Assembly (NCBI GenBank): GCA_011526585.1
Contig: WYBB01000053.1
Coordinates: forward strand, 1 to 64,000
Length of the DNA: 64,000 nucleotides
From: Deltaproteobacteria bacterium
Lineage (GTDB): Bacteria; Myxococcota_A; UBA9042; PHBI01
Direction of reading: 5' to 3'
The translations under genes and the position numbers were made by a program. Under the pieces are notes generated by a model. The model was not told the origin of the DNA. It did no database searches and saw only the letters and a program-made list of their open reading frames with translations. Within the stretch, counting starts at the first letter, position 1. Each line of letters begins with the position of its first letter. Shown one piece after another: positions 1 to 8,434 of this stretch.

Positions 1-105
1 CCAACCGCGCGCACCAACCGACTACTCGGGTCACCCGGAGCGGATTGGTGCGCCCAGCGAGGCTCACAATTCGCCCGATCTTCGCCTCTTGACTCGCTAT
101 AAGAG

Positions 106-126
106 GGGCGGCCCTCGTGGCCGCCC
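106..126. repeat. REP-like GC-rich palindrome
   Basis: Inverted repeat of the form GGCGGCCCTCGTGGCCGCC. The same palindrome, in either orientation, recurs at 17090-17195 (three copies) and at 59935-59955. Here it lies just downstream of the stop codon of the leftward carboxypeptidase gene. Nothing else is visible in bases 1-150. Confidence 0.6.
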
Positions 127-150
127 GGAATCGCCGGTTCGCCCCGACGC

Positions 151-1866
151 TCACCAGGAGAGCTCGCGCTCGACCCAGCCGACGCGGCTGGAGCCGGCGC
201 GCACGACCAGCTTGGGCGCGCTCGCGCCCGCGTCGCGCACGAGGTGCACGGTGCGGCGGGCGCAGTCGCTGTTGCCGAGGCTGCGCGGCCCGAGGATCGA
301 CTGACCCGGGTTGAGGTGGCCGCGCCCCCAGCCGTCGAGGTGGCCGAGCGCGTGGCGGCGGATCTCGCCGGGTGCGAGCGCGAGCCCGTCGCCCGGCGCG
401 AGCTCGAGCCAGACCGGCTCGGCGACCGGGTTCTTCTTCGCCGACGGCAAGAACGCCGTCGAGAGGTAGCCGCGGTTGGCCACGGTGACGTGCACGCGAT
501 CGCCGTCGCGCTCGAGCGCGATCTCGAGGCGCGGGCTCATCGCGGCGACCCGCAGGATGAGCGCGCTCATGCGCTGGCAGAGCTCGGGCAGGTACTCGGG
601 CGGCGGGTTCCAGATCCCGATGAGCGGGGCGAAGCCGCCGCACTCGACCTCGCCGAGCTGCGGGTGCGCAGCCGCGCGCCAGGGCGAGAAGATGCGGCCG
701 GCGTTGTGGTCGCGATCGAAGGCGGCCAGGCGCGCGAGCTCGTCGTCGCCGAGGCGATCGTAGTAGTCGACGAAGCGTTTGGGCCGCGGGATCCCGAGGC
801 GCTTGAAGAGGTCCCAGAGCTCGACGACCCAGGCGAAGGCGCCCTGCTGCTCGTGCGCGAAGGCGACGAGGTCGCCGTGGATCGGCGTGTCGGGCGTGTA
901 GGTGAACTCCTCGAAGCCGGACACGGTCGGGTAGTCGGTGAGCGCCTCGGCCCACACCTCGAGCTGGCGGAAGAGCGCGAGCTCGTCGGGGTCGAGCTTG
1001 CTGTCCGGCTGCGAGCCGGAGGGGCGGATCAGGACGCCGCCGAAGCAGTGCAGGTTCATCCACGCGAAGATGTTGGGGTGGGCGACGGCGAACTCGGTGA
1101 CGGCGCGCGCCTCGGGCGTCGAGGTGGCGAACGCGCCGGCGCCGTGCTGCTTGGGCTCGGGGTGCCAGTCGTAGGGGAAGTTGCGGTTGAGGTCGCTGTC
1201 GTTGTCGGAGAGGTAGTCGGGCTCGGGGATGGTGAAGCCGTCGAAGTTCTCGATGAAGCCCTCGGGGTAGAGACGGTAGTAGGGCGGGGCGTCGTCGATG
1301 CGGCGCGGGCGCAGCGCGTTGGGGAAGCCCTCGAGCGCGACCCAGTCGCCGGCGGGGTGGCGCTGGCGCATGACCAGCGCGCGGCCGTCGCCGTCGATGT
1401 CGGCGCCGACCCAGCGCGGGTGCGCGCGCTGGGGTGGGTCGAAGGTCGGGCGCGAGCGCACCCAGCGCTGATCGTCGAGGACCTGCTCGGCGCCGTCGGG
1501 CGACATGCGCGGCAGGAGGTAGAAGAGGCCCTCGCGCAAGATGGCGCGCAGGTGCTCGGGCACGCTGGCCAGCGGCGAGTGCTCGGGGATGGCGCCGGCG
1601 TGCAGCGCGAGGAGGTCTTCGGCGACCGCGAGCACGACCGAGGAGCCGGCGAGCTCGCTCGCGTGCATGTTGGCGTCGACCCAGACCGCCGGGCGGATGC
1701 GCTCGGGCTCGCGGCCGATGGTGAGGAGCCAGAGGTCGCGGCCGCCGGCGCTCCGGCCGATCGAGGTCTTGCGCGCGACCTCGGGGTGCGCGGCGACGAA
1801 GCGATCGAGCAGCGCGCCGAGCTCGTCGTGGCGGAGATGGCTCTTCCTGAAGTCCGGTGGCGTCAT
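151..1866 (-). CDS. M14-family zinc carboxypeptidase
   Basis: Predicted 571-residue metallocarboxypeptidase that would remove C-terminal residues from peptides, or hydrolyse related amide bonds. The zinc site is visible as NMHASE (H68 and E71, the HxxE pair), with a later NLHCFGG histidine and a VVELWD stretch that fits the catalytic glutamate of the family. No clear signal peptide is seen, so it is probably cytoplasmic. I chose the ATG giving MTPPDF because the reading frame further upstream is low-complexity and overlaps the promoter space of the divergent neighbour, 108 bp away. The protein is longer than a typical 300-residue M14 domain; the last 130 residues may form an accessory beta domain. 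The substrate cannot be told from sequence. Confidence 0.85.
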   Translation of the reverse strand: MTPPDFRKSHLRHDELGALLDRFVAAHPEVARKTSIGRSAGGRDLWLLTIGREPERIRPAVWVDANMHASELAGSSVVLAVAEDLLALHAGAIPEHSPLASVPEHLRAILREGLFYLLPRMSPDGAEQVLDDQRWVRSRPTFDPPQRAHPRWVGADIDGDGRALVMRQRHPAGDWVALEGFPNALRPRRIDDAPPYYRLYPEGFIENFDGFTIPEPDYLSDNDSDLNRNFPYDWHPEPKQHGAGAFATSTPEARAVTEFAVAHPNIFAWMNLHCFGGVLIRPSGSQPDSKLDPDELALFRQLEVWAEALTDYPTVSGFEEFTYTPDTPIHGDLVAFAHEQQGAFAWVVELWDLFKRLGIPRPKRFVDYYDRLGDDELARLAAFDRDHNAGRIFSPWRAAAHPQLGEVECGGFAPLIGIWNPPPEYLPELCQRMSALILRVAAMSPRLEIALERDGDRVHVTVANRGYLSTAFLPSAKKNPVAEPVWLELAPGDGLALAPGEIRRHALGHLDGWGRGHLNPGQSILGPRSLGNSDCARRTVHLVRDAGASAPKLVVRAGSSRVGWVERELSW

Positions 1867-1974
1867 GGCCGGACTATCGGCGAGTCGGGGCGCTTGCGCC
1901 AGACGTGCCGCGCAGTCGGTCTTCCCGAGCGCCGTCGGCTTGCGCCGCCGCGAACGCTCGCATACGGTCCGCCG

Positions 1975-3204
1975 GTGGGACGGCTCCTCCTCAAGGCGCT
2001 GGTGACGATCGCCGGCGCGGCGCTGCCGACCTTGCTCGCGCGCGTGCCGCTGCCCGGCTGGGAGGACCCCGGCGGATCGCTGATGGCGATGTTCCAGACG
2101 CACCACGTCGCGATCGGCGCGCTCGGGCTCGACGCGGTCCTGCTGGCCTTCGTGCTGGTCGAGCTCGCGGCGGCCGTGATGCCGCGCTGGCGGGAGCTGC
2201 GGCGAGGGCAGGGGCGTATCGAGCTCATGCGTGTGGTCATCCTGGCCGGGACCGTGATGGTGGTGCTGCAGGCGATCTTCGTCGCCTGGAGCGTGCGCGC
2301 CTTCGGCCTCGAGCCCTTCGCGCCCGGGGTGCTGCCGCTCGTGCTCGACGTCGCCGCGCTCATCGGCGGCGTGCTCGCGCTGCTCGGCGCCGCGCGCGCC
2401 GTCTCGCGCTGGGGACTCGGCCACGGGCTCTCGGTGGTCGTCGTGCTCGGCGCGCTGCCCTACTGGCTCGAGCGCGGCCAGGCGAGCGCCGGCGGTGACG
2501 ACGCCGAGGCCTTCGCGCGCACGCTGGTGCTCGTCGCCATCGGCGCCATCGCGCTCGTCGGCCGCGAGGTGCGGGGCGAGCGCGTGCCGGTCGCCGGGCT
2601 CCTGCCGCTGCTCCTGCCGTGGTGGATCATGCAGGCGGTGGTGCTGGTCGCGGTCTTCGTGCCGCTCGACGCGCTCGAGCCCCTCTTTTCACCATCGCGC
2701 GCGGCGGTCTTCACCGTGGTCGTCGCGCTGGCGCTGGCGATCCCGCTGGCGGCCCCGGGCGGGCGCAGGGTCGCGGTGATGAGGGCACGCGCGCAGGCGC
2801 TCGCGCTCTCGACCGCGATGGTGGCCGCCCTGGTCGCCGTCGATCAGAGCATGTGGGGCGACGTGTCCTTCCTCGGGCTCGGCGCCGGGTGCGCCTACTT
2901 CGTCATCGCCGTGGCGACGACGATGGACGTCCTGCGCGAGGCGAGCCTGGCGGGGCGCGTCGAGCTGGTGGCGGTGCTCACCTTCTCGGACGTCGCGGTC
3001 GCCGATCGCGTGAGCCGCCGCCTCGCCGAGGCGGACATCGCGCACGTCATGCGCGGGCTCGGCCACCGCACGCTCTTGCGTTTCTTCGGGCCGTGGGTTC
3101 CGGTCAGGCTGATGATCGACCGGAGCCGCGCCGAGGAGGGGCTCAGGATCGCGCGCGACGAGAGCAACCGCGAGAGCTACGCCGAGATCGCCGCGGCGTT
3201 CTGA
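1975..3204 (+). CDS. SecY-like multi-pass membrane protein with C-terminal DUF2007-like domain
   Basis: A 409-residue polytopic membrane protein starting at GTG. Several stretches parallel SecY: RVPLPG near residue 20 (compare the IPVPG loop), GALGLDAVLLAFVLVEL followed by PRWRELRRG (compare ALGIMPYISASIIVQLL and the following basic loop), and RWGLGHGLSV (compare ERGIGNGIS). The last 80 residues look like DUF2007, a small putative signalling domain: LTFSDVAVADRVSRRLAEA, then a glycine turn and a VRLMID strand. The family parallel is my own reading by eye. If right, this is a divergent SecY paralogue fused to a cytosolic sensor-like domain, outside any ribosomal-protein operon. Its length is near SecY (about 440), but the cytoplasmic ribosome-binding loops look eroded. 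The next gene starts 28 bp downstream. Confidence 0.65.
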   Translation: MGRLLLKALVTIAGAALPTLLARVPLPGWEDPGGSLMAMFQTHHVAIGALGLDAVLLAFVLVELAAAVMPRWRELRRGQGRIELMRVVILAGTVMVVLQAIFVAWSVRAFGLEPFAPGVLPLVLDVAALIGGVLALLGAARAVSRWGLGHGLSVVVVLGALPYWLERGQASAGGDDAEAFARTLVLVAIGAIALVGREVRGERVPVAGLLPLLLPWWIMQAVVLVAVFVPLDALEPLFSPSRAAVFTVVVALALAIPLAAPGGRRVAVMRARAQALALSTAMVAALVAVDQSMWGDVSFLGLGAGCAYFVIAVATTMDVLREASLAGRVELVAVLTFSDVAVADRVSRRLAEADIAHVMRGLGHRTLLRFFGPWVPVRLMIDRSRAEEGLRIARDESNRESYAEIAAAF

Positions 3205-3232
3205 AGCGCGGACGATCGAATGGGAGGGCACG

Positions 3233-3964
3233 ATGACGCACGAGACGCAGCGAGTGGATCTGACGGGTCGCTTGATCGTGGTGACCGGCTGCAGCCGTGG
3301 CCTCGGCGCCGCGCTGGCGCCCGCGCTGGTCGGAGCCGGCGCCCGGGTGATCGTGCACGCGCGCGACGAGGCGGCCGCCGCCGAGGCGATGCAGAAGAGC
3401 GGCGCGCACGCTGCGGTCGCGGGTGACCTGGCCGATCCCGCGCTCGGCGCGCGCATGATGGCCGAGGTCATGCGTGTCTCGGCGGGGCAGGGGCTCGACG
3501 GGCTCATCCTCAACGCCGGCGTGCTCGGGGAGATGGGGCCGCTCGACCAGGTCGACTTCGCGCGCTTTCGCGAGGTGATGGAGCTCAACGTCGACGCGCA
3601 GCTCAGGCTCTTCGTCGCGACCCTGCCGGCGCTCTTGTCGCGGCGCGGCGTGGTGATCTGGATGTCGAGCGGGGTCGGCCGCTTCGGCGCGCCGAACTAC
3701 GGCGCCTACCTCGTCTCCAAGCACGCGATCGAGGGGCTCAACCGCCTCGCCCACGCCGAGTACGGGGCGCGTGGGCTGGTCTCGCTGGCGGTGGCGCCGG
3801 GCATGGTGCAGACCGACATGCTGCGCGCGGCGCTCGGGGTAGACGATGTCAACATGCACACGCGGCCGGAGATCGCCGCCGCCGCGTTCGTGCGACTCGT
3901 GCACAAGGCGCTCACGCACGGCGCCGAGATCGCCGGGGCGTCGCTTGATGTGCTGGACTTCTGA
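3233..3964 (+). CDS. Short-chain dehydrogenase/reductase (SDR)
   Basis: A 243-residue classical SDR, predicted to be an NAD(P)-dependent oxidoreductase. It shows the cofactor motif TGCSRGLG (residues 17-24), LNAGVLG, the catalytic serine region MSSG (S145/S146) and YLVSK (Y159, K163). A good ribosome site, GGGAGG, precedes the ATG. The tail after residue 205 is short and gives no substrate hint. It follows the SecY-like gene by 28 bp and may be cotranscribed. Its 3' end converges on the AlkC-type gene, 13 bp away. The substrate is unknown. Confidence 0.9.
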   Translation: MTHETQRVDLTGRLIVVTGCSRGLGAALAPALVGAGARVIVHARDEAAAAEAMQKSGAHAAVAGDLADPALGARMMAEVMRVSAGQGLDGLILNAGVLGEMGPLDQVDFARFREVMELNVDAQLRLFVATLPALLSRRGVVIWMSSGVGRFGAPNYGAYLVSKHAIEGLNRLAHAEYGARGLVSLAVAPGMVQTDMLRAALGVDDVNMHTRPEIAAAAFVRLVHKALTHGAEIAGASLDVLDF

Positions 3965-3977
3965 GCGACCCTGCTGC

Positions 3978-5132
3978 TCAATGGTGAGTTAACGCTGTCA
4001 ACTCGAATGTCGCGCTGGCGCGCGGCTCACCGTTGACCTGGAGCGTGACCGCGTGCTCGCCGGGCACGAGCTTGCGCGTCGTGACGACGCGCATGGGGTG
4101 GCGCTTGTCGAGCGTGACGGTCTCGCCGGCGCCGAGCGTGAGGGTCTTCCACTTGAAGACCTTGGGGGCGCGCGCCGGGCCGTGGGCCGAGGCGAAGCGC
4201 ACGGCGAAGTCGACGACGAGGCGGGTCGGGGCGCGGCCCGGGTTGTGGAGCGTCGCGCCGAGCGTGAGCGTCTCGCCGATCGCCAGGCGCGGCGTGAGCG
4301 AGAAGTGGGCGACGTCGATCGCCGCGCGCGTGTCGACGCCGAGGAGCGCCAGCGCTCGCGGGTCGCCCGCCTTGACGAGCGTGCGCAGGGCGTGCCGGGC
4401 GAGGCGATCGTGGTGGGGGCTGGCGCGACGCGACCAGCGGCGCAGGCGGTCGACGACCAACGCGGGGTGGTCCTTGGCGAGGTCGTTGAGGTTGTTGGCG
4501 ACCGAGCGGCGCACGTACTCCGAGGGGTCGGCGTGCAGCGCGTCGAGGAGCGGCAGCACGGAGCTCGGATCGTCGATGAGGGGCTGCAGACGGATCCCCC
4601 AGGGCAGGCGCGTGCGCGTGCCTTCGGAGACGAGGCGGCGCACGTGCTCGCTCGGATCGGCGGTCCAGGCGGACAAGGTCGCGAAGGTGCGCGCGGGGTA
4701 GGCGAGGATGAAGGGGCGCAGGTCGAACTCGCCGGTGAAGCGCTGGGTGAGCGCGTGCAGCGCGCTGAGCGAGGGCTGGAAGTGCGCGGGATCGGCGGGG
4801 CCGTAGCGGCCGACGAAGTGCGCGAGCGGCCAGGCGAGGAGGTGCTGGCCGTTGGGCACCGCCGGGTCGTGGGGCGGCGGCAGGGTCTTCAGGAAGAGGC
4901 CGAGCGCGTGCGGGTAGGGGAGGCGGAGCGCGGTGTGCAGCGCCTCGGCGATGAGCGCGACGCGCGCCTTGAGCTCGAGCGTGGGCAGCGGCGCGAGGTG
5001 GCGATCGAAGGCGGCGCGGTCGAAGGCGCGGCGGTCGAGGCGCGCGAGGTCGCGGCCGAGGGTGTCGACGACCGCGGGTGAGAACCAGTGCTTGAAGGCG
5101 TTGGGGTTGTCGGCCGCGGGGTCGTCGCTCAT
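3978..5132 (-). CDS. AlkC-type DNA alkylation repair protein (HEAT repeats plus Ig-like domain)
   Basis: Predicted 384-residue DNA glycosylase of the AlkC/AlkD superfamily, which removes cationic alkylated bases such as 3-methyladenine. The N-terminal AFKHWFSPAVVDTL resembles the AlkC opening helix. HEAT-like helices follow, with the family hallmark SEGTRTRLPWG near residues 165-175 and YVRRSVANNLNDL near 205. From about residue 275 a beta-rich Ig-like domain follows (TLHNPGRAPTRLVVDFAVRF, ending in a TLQVNGEP strand), as known for the AlkC-alpha subgroup. The start MSDDPAA was chosen; an upstream extension would run into the divergent GNAT gene. Start sites are 78 bp apart, so promoters probably share that gap. 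Confidence 0.8.
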   Translation of the reverse strand: MSDDPAADNPNAFKHWFSPAVVDTLGRDLARLDRRAFDRAAFDRHLAPLPTLELKARVALIAEALHTALRLPYPHALGLFLKTLPPPHDPAVPNGQHLLAWPLAHFVGRYGPADPAHFQPSLSALHALTQRFTGEFDLRPFILAYPARTFATLSAWTADPSEHVRRLVSEGTRTRLPWGIRLQPLIDDPSSVLPLLDALHADPSEYVRRSVANNLNDLAKDHPALVVDRLRRWSRRASPHHDRLARHALRTLVKAGDPRALALLGVDTRAAIDVAHFSLTPRLAIGETLTLGATLHNPGRAPTRLVVDFAVRFASAHGPARAPKVFKWKTLTLGAGETVTLDKRHPMRVVTTRKLVPGEHAVTLQVNGEPRASATFELTALTHH

Positions 5133-5209
5133 GCGCTGGAAGTGGCATGGGGTCGCTCCTCGGAGCAAGCGCGGCGGTGGTTGCCGGGTCGTGGCGCCGG
5201 GGGTACGAC

Positions 5210-5926
5210 ATGCACATGGCAGTGAAGAAGCCGAACAAGACGCCGAGCAAGGCGCCGAGCAAGATCGCGGGCAAACGATCGGGCGCGGGGGGGAAGAAGC
5301 CACGCGCACCCGGGCGGGCCGTCGGCGAGGGCGGCGAGGGCGGCGAGGCCGACGAGACGCCGCTCGACGTGATCCGGGTGCGGCGCATGCACCGCCGGGA
5401 CATCAACCGCGTGTGGGAGTTCCTCAAGCGCGTCTTCCGCGACGTCAACCAGAAGACGGTCGAGTACCAGCGGCCGCGCTCGAAGCAGCGCTTCGAGGAG
5501 AGCTACGACGACGAGGGCATCGCACAGCTCGTCTTCGAATCGAGCGGCGAGATCGTCGGCTACGCCGAGTCGACCTTCGAGGTCAGCGGCTCGGACAACT
5601 GGATCAACCCGCGCTGGTTCGACGCGCGCGACATGCGCCCGATGTTCGTCGAGGAGCTCGCGGTGCACCCCGACTACCAGGGCCGCGGCGTCGGCAGCTT
5701 CATGCTCGAGCAGCTGCGCCACCTGGCGCGGCTGCGCGGCTGCACGCACCTCGTGCTCGAGGTCGCCGAGAACAACACCGAGGCGCTCACGTTCTACCGC
5801 AAGCGCAACTTCCAGAAGATCGACGCGGCGATCTTCCTCGCGCAGAAGATCGAGCACGAGCCGGAGCTCTTGCCGCCGCGCCCGATCAAGCCGCGCCTGG
5901 ACGACGACGAGGAGGGTCGGCGATGA
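5210..5926 (+). CDS. GNAT-family N-acetyltransferase with basic N-terminal tail
   Basis: A 238-residue acetyl-CoA-dependent acetyltransferase. The GNAT acetyl-CoA motif is clear: VEELAVHPDYQGRGVGSFML, followed by LEVAENNTEALTFYRKRNF. The first 60 residues are a Lys/Pro/Ala-rich basic tail (KKPNKTPSKAPSKIAGK) that may bind nucleic acid or be disordered; this is inference. Starts are possible at 5147, 5210 and 5216. I chose 5210 because a G-rich ribosome-binding stretch lies 7 bases upstream. Its stop overlaps the next start by 4 bases (ATGA), implying translational coupling. The acceptor substrate is unknown. Confidence 0.85.
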   Translation: MHMAVKKPNKTPSKAPSKIAGKRSGAGGKKPRAPGRAVGEGGEGGEADETPLDVIRVRRMHRRDINRVWEFLKRVFRDVNQKTVEYQRPRSKQRFEESYDDEGIAQLVFESSGEIVGYAESTFEVSGSDNWINPRWFDARDMRPMFVEELAVHPDYQGRGVGSFMLEQLRHLARLRGCTHLVLEVAENNTEALTFYRKRNFQKIDAAIFLAQKIEHEPELLPPRPIKPRLDDDEEGRR

Positions 5927-6429
5927 GGGCGGCGCATGCGTCCGAGCTGGCGACGCTCGTGCTCTTCGCGTTGGCCGTGGCCGCGCAGGCCTGCGCCGGG
6001 GCCCAGGCCGAGGTCGCGGCCGAGGTCCCGGTCGTGGAGACGCCGGCCGAGCGCGAGGCACCGGTGCCGATCGTGCGGCGCGGCGCGGATCTGCCGACCC
6101 ACGTCATCGCGGCGGGGCGCGGCACGGCGAAGATCCTCTACGACCAGGGAGCCGGCTCGGCCGAGGTGGCGATGACGCTGCTCGTGCTCGAGCCGGGTGC
6201 GGCCGTGCCGACGCACGTGCACGCCACGAGCGTCGAGCTCCTCTATGTGTTGCAGGGGCAGGCCGAGATGCGCGTCGGCGCCGAGCGGGTGGTGATCGGG
6301 CCGGGTGATGCCGCGCGGATCCCGATGGGGGTCGAGCACGAGGCGCGCGTGCTCGGGGCGGTGCCGCTCAGAGCGTTGCAGGTCTACACGCCGCCCGGCC
6401 CCGAGCAGCGTTTCGTGCCCAGGCCCTGA
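5923..6429 (+). CDS. Exported cupin-domain protein
   Basis: A 168-residue protein with an N-terminal hydrophobic signal (LATLVLFALAVAAQACAG; the cysteine could be a lipidation site, but the lipobox is weak). A single cupin domain fills the rest: PTHVHATSVELLYVLQG supplies the HxH and glutamate metal ligands, and PGDAARIPMGVEHEARV supplies the second cupin motif with its histidine. Such proteins may be metal-dependent enzymes or small-molecule binders. It is coupled to the GNAT gene through ATGA. Enzymatic activity cannot be decided from sequence. Confidence 0.8.
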   Translation: MRAAHASELATLVLFALAVAAQACAGAQAEVAAEVPVVETPAEREAPVPIVRRGADLPTHVIAAGRGTAKILYDQGAGSAEVAMTLLVLEPGAAVPTHVHATSVELLYVLQGQAEMRVGAERVVIGPGDAARIPMGVEHEARVLGAVPLRALQVYTPPGPEQRFVPRP

Positions 6430-6537
6430 TTCGGGCCGGGGCGGGCGAACGGATCCGAACGTAACCGTGGCGCGTACCGGAAGACGTGGCGGGACGCGGC
6501 GGTTGTCGTACCGCCGCGCGGGCCACGGGGCGCGAAG

Positions 6538-6567
6538 TTGACCCGGGTCGGGCACGCCACCTATGAT
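6538..6567 (+). promoter_or_regulatory. Sigma-70-type promoter for the Ser/Thr kinase gene
   Basis: TTGACC at 6538-6543 and TATGAT at 6562-6567, with an 18-bp spacer. Transcription would begin near 6574, about 40 bases before the kinase ATG, with GAGGGAG as its ribosome site. Confidence 0.6.
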
Positions 6568-6614
6568 GCTGGCGGTCCACGTTTTTTACGACGCGAGCCG
6601 GGCGAGGGAGCACC

Positions 6615-8372
6615 ATGGAGAAGTTCTGTCCTGCATGCAGCCGCGTCTACAATGAAGACGCGACCGTGTGCGAGATCGACGGAGAACGCCTGGTCCTGCT
6701 CTCGGAGGAGCCGAGCCTCGTCGGCCACGTGCTCGACGGCAAGTACACCCTGATCTCCAAGCTCGGCGAAGGCGGCATGGGCTCCGTCTACCTCGCCGAG
6801 CAGGCGACGATGGGGCGCGAGGTCGCGATCAAGGTGCTGCGCCGCGAGTTCTCGCAGAACCGGATGGCGATCAAGCGCTTCCTGCGCGAGGCGCGGGCGG
6901 CCTCGAAGCTCGCGCACCCCAACACGATCACCGTCTACGACTTCGGCCAGTCCAACGACGGGCTCCTCTACCTCGTGATGGAGAAGCTCACCGGGCGTCC
7001 GCTGGCCGACATCCTCGACAGCGACGGCTCGCTGCCGGTCGAGCGCGCGGTGCACATCCTCGCGCAGATCTGCGACTCGCTCTCCGAGGCGCACAAGAAC
7101 GGCATCACCCACCGCGACCTCAAGCCGGAGAACATCTTCATCGAGGAGAAGGTCGGCAACCCCGACTTCGTGAAGGTGCTCGACTTCGGGATCGCCAAGA
7201 TGGCCGGCGACGAGACGACGACCCAGGCGACGGCGGCCGGCATGATCTGCGGCACGCCCGCCTACATGTCGCCCGAGCAGGCGATGGGCAAGGAGATCGA
7301 CGGCCGCTCGGACATCTACGCGCTCGGCGTGCTGCTCTACGAGATGCTGACGAACGAGAAGCCGTTCGAGGGCGACACCCCGATGGAGGTGATGCTCAAG
7401 CACATCAACGAGCCTTCGCCGGACATCTATCAGCGCACGCAGATCCAGGTCCCGCAGGGGATCCAGGACACGATCGATCGCCTGCTCGCCAAGAAGACCG
7501 AGGCGCGCCCGAGCGACTGCCAGGTCGCCAAGAAGCTCCTCCTGCAGGGCCTCGAGACCCCGCTGGTCGGGCCGGTGCTCTCGACCAACGACCCGAACCT
7601 GCCGCGCAAGCGGCGCGAGGAGACGAACGAGCGCATGCAGTCGCTCGAGCGCACGGGGCTGTCGCCGGCAGTGACGCCGCCGCGCCCGAACCGGGTGGAG
7701 GCGCCGCGCAAGCGTCCGACCTGGGCGTGGGCGGCCGCCGCGGTGGCGCTCGTCGGGATCGCCTCCGCGGTGATCCTGCTCGCCGCGGGCGGCGGTGACG
7801 AGGCGCGTGGGGGCGACCCGCTCGCCGTGAGCGATCCGAACGCGGGCGCGCCCGCGACGGTCGCGACCGAGCCGACCACCGCGCCCGCGCCCGAGCCGAA
7901 CGAGGTGGGCACGGCGAAGATCGAGACGCGCCCGAGCGCGCCCGAGCCGGCCCCCGGCGAGGCCCCTGAGCCCGCGCAGCCGGTGGCGGTCGAGGCCGGC
8001 AAGGTCGTCGGCGAGGTGGTCGACGACGCGGCGCGCCGGGTGGCGGAGGCGGCGGTGCCCGAGCCGGTCAAGGTCGTCGAGAAGGTCAAGCTCGAGGTGA
8101 TCGCCAAGCCGGTCAAGGCCGAGGTCTACGAGGGCAAGGCGCTCATCGGCTCGACCCCGCTCACCTTCGAGAAGGACAAGGACTCCGGCCCGGTCACGCT
8201 CACGGTCAAGGCGCGCGGTTTCCGCACGCAGGAGATCGTGCTCGGTACGGTGGCCGACCTGTCGACGACCGTCGAGCTCAAGCGCGTCGCGGGCAGCGGC
8301 CACGCCGGCCGTCAGCCCAAGGATCCCAAGGGCGCGGACGACAAGGGCGGCGGCCTGGGCGGCACGTTCTGA
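6615..8372 (+). CDS. Membrane Ser/Thr protein kinase with zinc-ribbon and PEGA domain
   Basis: A 585-residue Hanks-type kinase. It opens with a small zinc-ribbon-like motif (C5, C8, C19, then DGERL), common in myxobacterial kinases. The kinase domain spans about 44-310: glycine loop GEGGMGSVY (51-59), K73, HRDLKPEN (166-173), DFG (190-192) and CGTPAYMSPEQ. A Pro/Ala-rich linker leads to one transmembrane segment (about 369-392), then a Pro/Glu-rich stretch and a PEGA domain (about 493-552), which would lie outside the cytoplasmic membrane. It should phosphorylate Ser/Thr targets. Candidate partners in this window are the FHA protein at 12.7 kb and the KTTA-repeat protein at 25.8 kb; that link is inference. 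It has its own promoter. Confidence 0.93.
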   Translation: MEKFCPACSRVYNEDATVCEIDGERLVLLSEEPSLVGHVLDGKYTLISKLGEGGMGSVYLAEQATMGREVAIKVLRREFSQNRMAIKRFLREARAASKLAHPNTITVYDFGQSNDGLLYLVMEKLTGRPLADILDSDGSLPVERAVHILAQICDSLSEAHKNGITHRDLKPENIFIEEKVGNPDFVKVLDFGIAKMAGDETTTQATAAGMICGTPAYMSPEQAMGKEIDGRSDIYALGVLLYEMLTNEKPFEGDTPMEVMLKHINEPSPDIYQRTQIQVPQGIQDTIDRLLAKKTEARPSDCQVAKKLLLQGLETPLVGPVLSTNDPNLPRKRREETNERMQSLERTGLSPAVTPPRPNRVEAPRKRPTWAWAAAAVALVGIASAVILLAAGGGDEARGGDPLAVSDPNAGAPATVATEPTTAPAPEPNEVGTAKIETRPSAPEPAPGEAPEPAQPVAVEAGKVVGEVVDDAARRVAEAAVPEPVKVVEKVKLEVIAKPVKAEVYEGKALIGSTPLTFEKDKDSGPVTLTVKARGFRTQEIVLGTVADLSTTVELKRVAGSGHAGRQPKDPKGADDKGGGLGGTF

Positions 8373-8434
8373 TCCAGCCTCTCGAGGCGTCCGTCGCGCT
8401 TGCGTAATCGGCCGGACCGTGAAGGATAGCGGCT

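Noticed and set aside
244..1974. Long upstream extension of the SecY-like gene across the carboxypeptidase region
   Set aside because: The extension is the antisense of a well-supported M14 gene, and the membrane protein begins naturally at GTG 1975.
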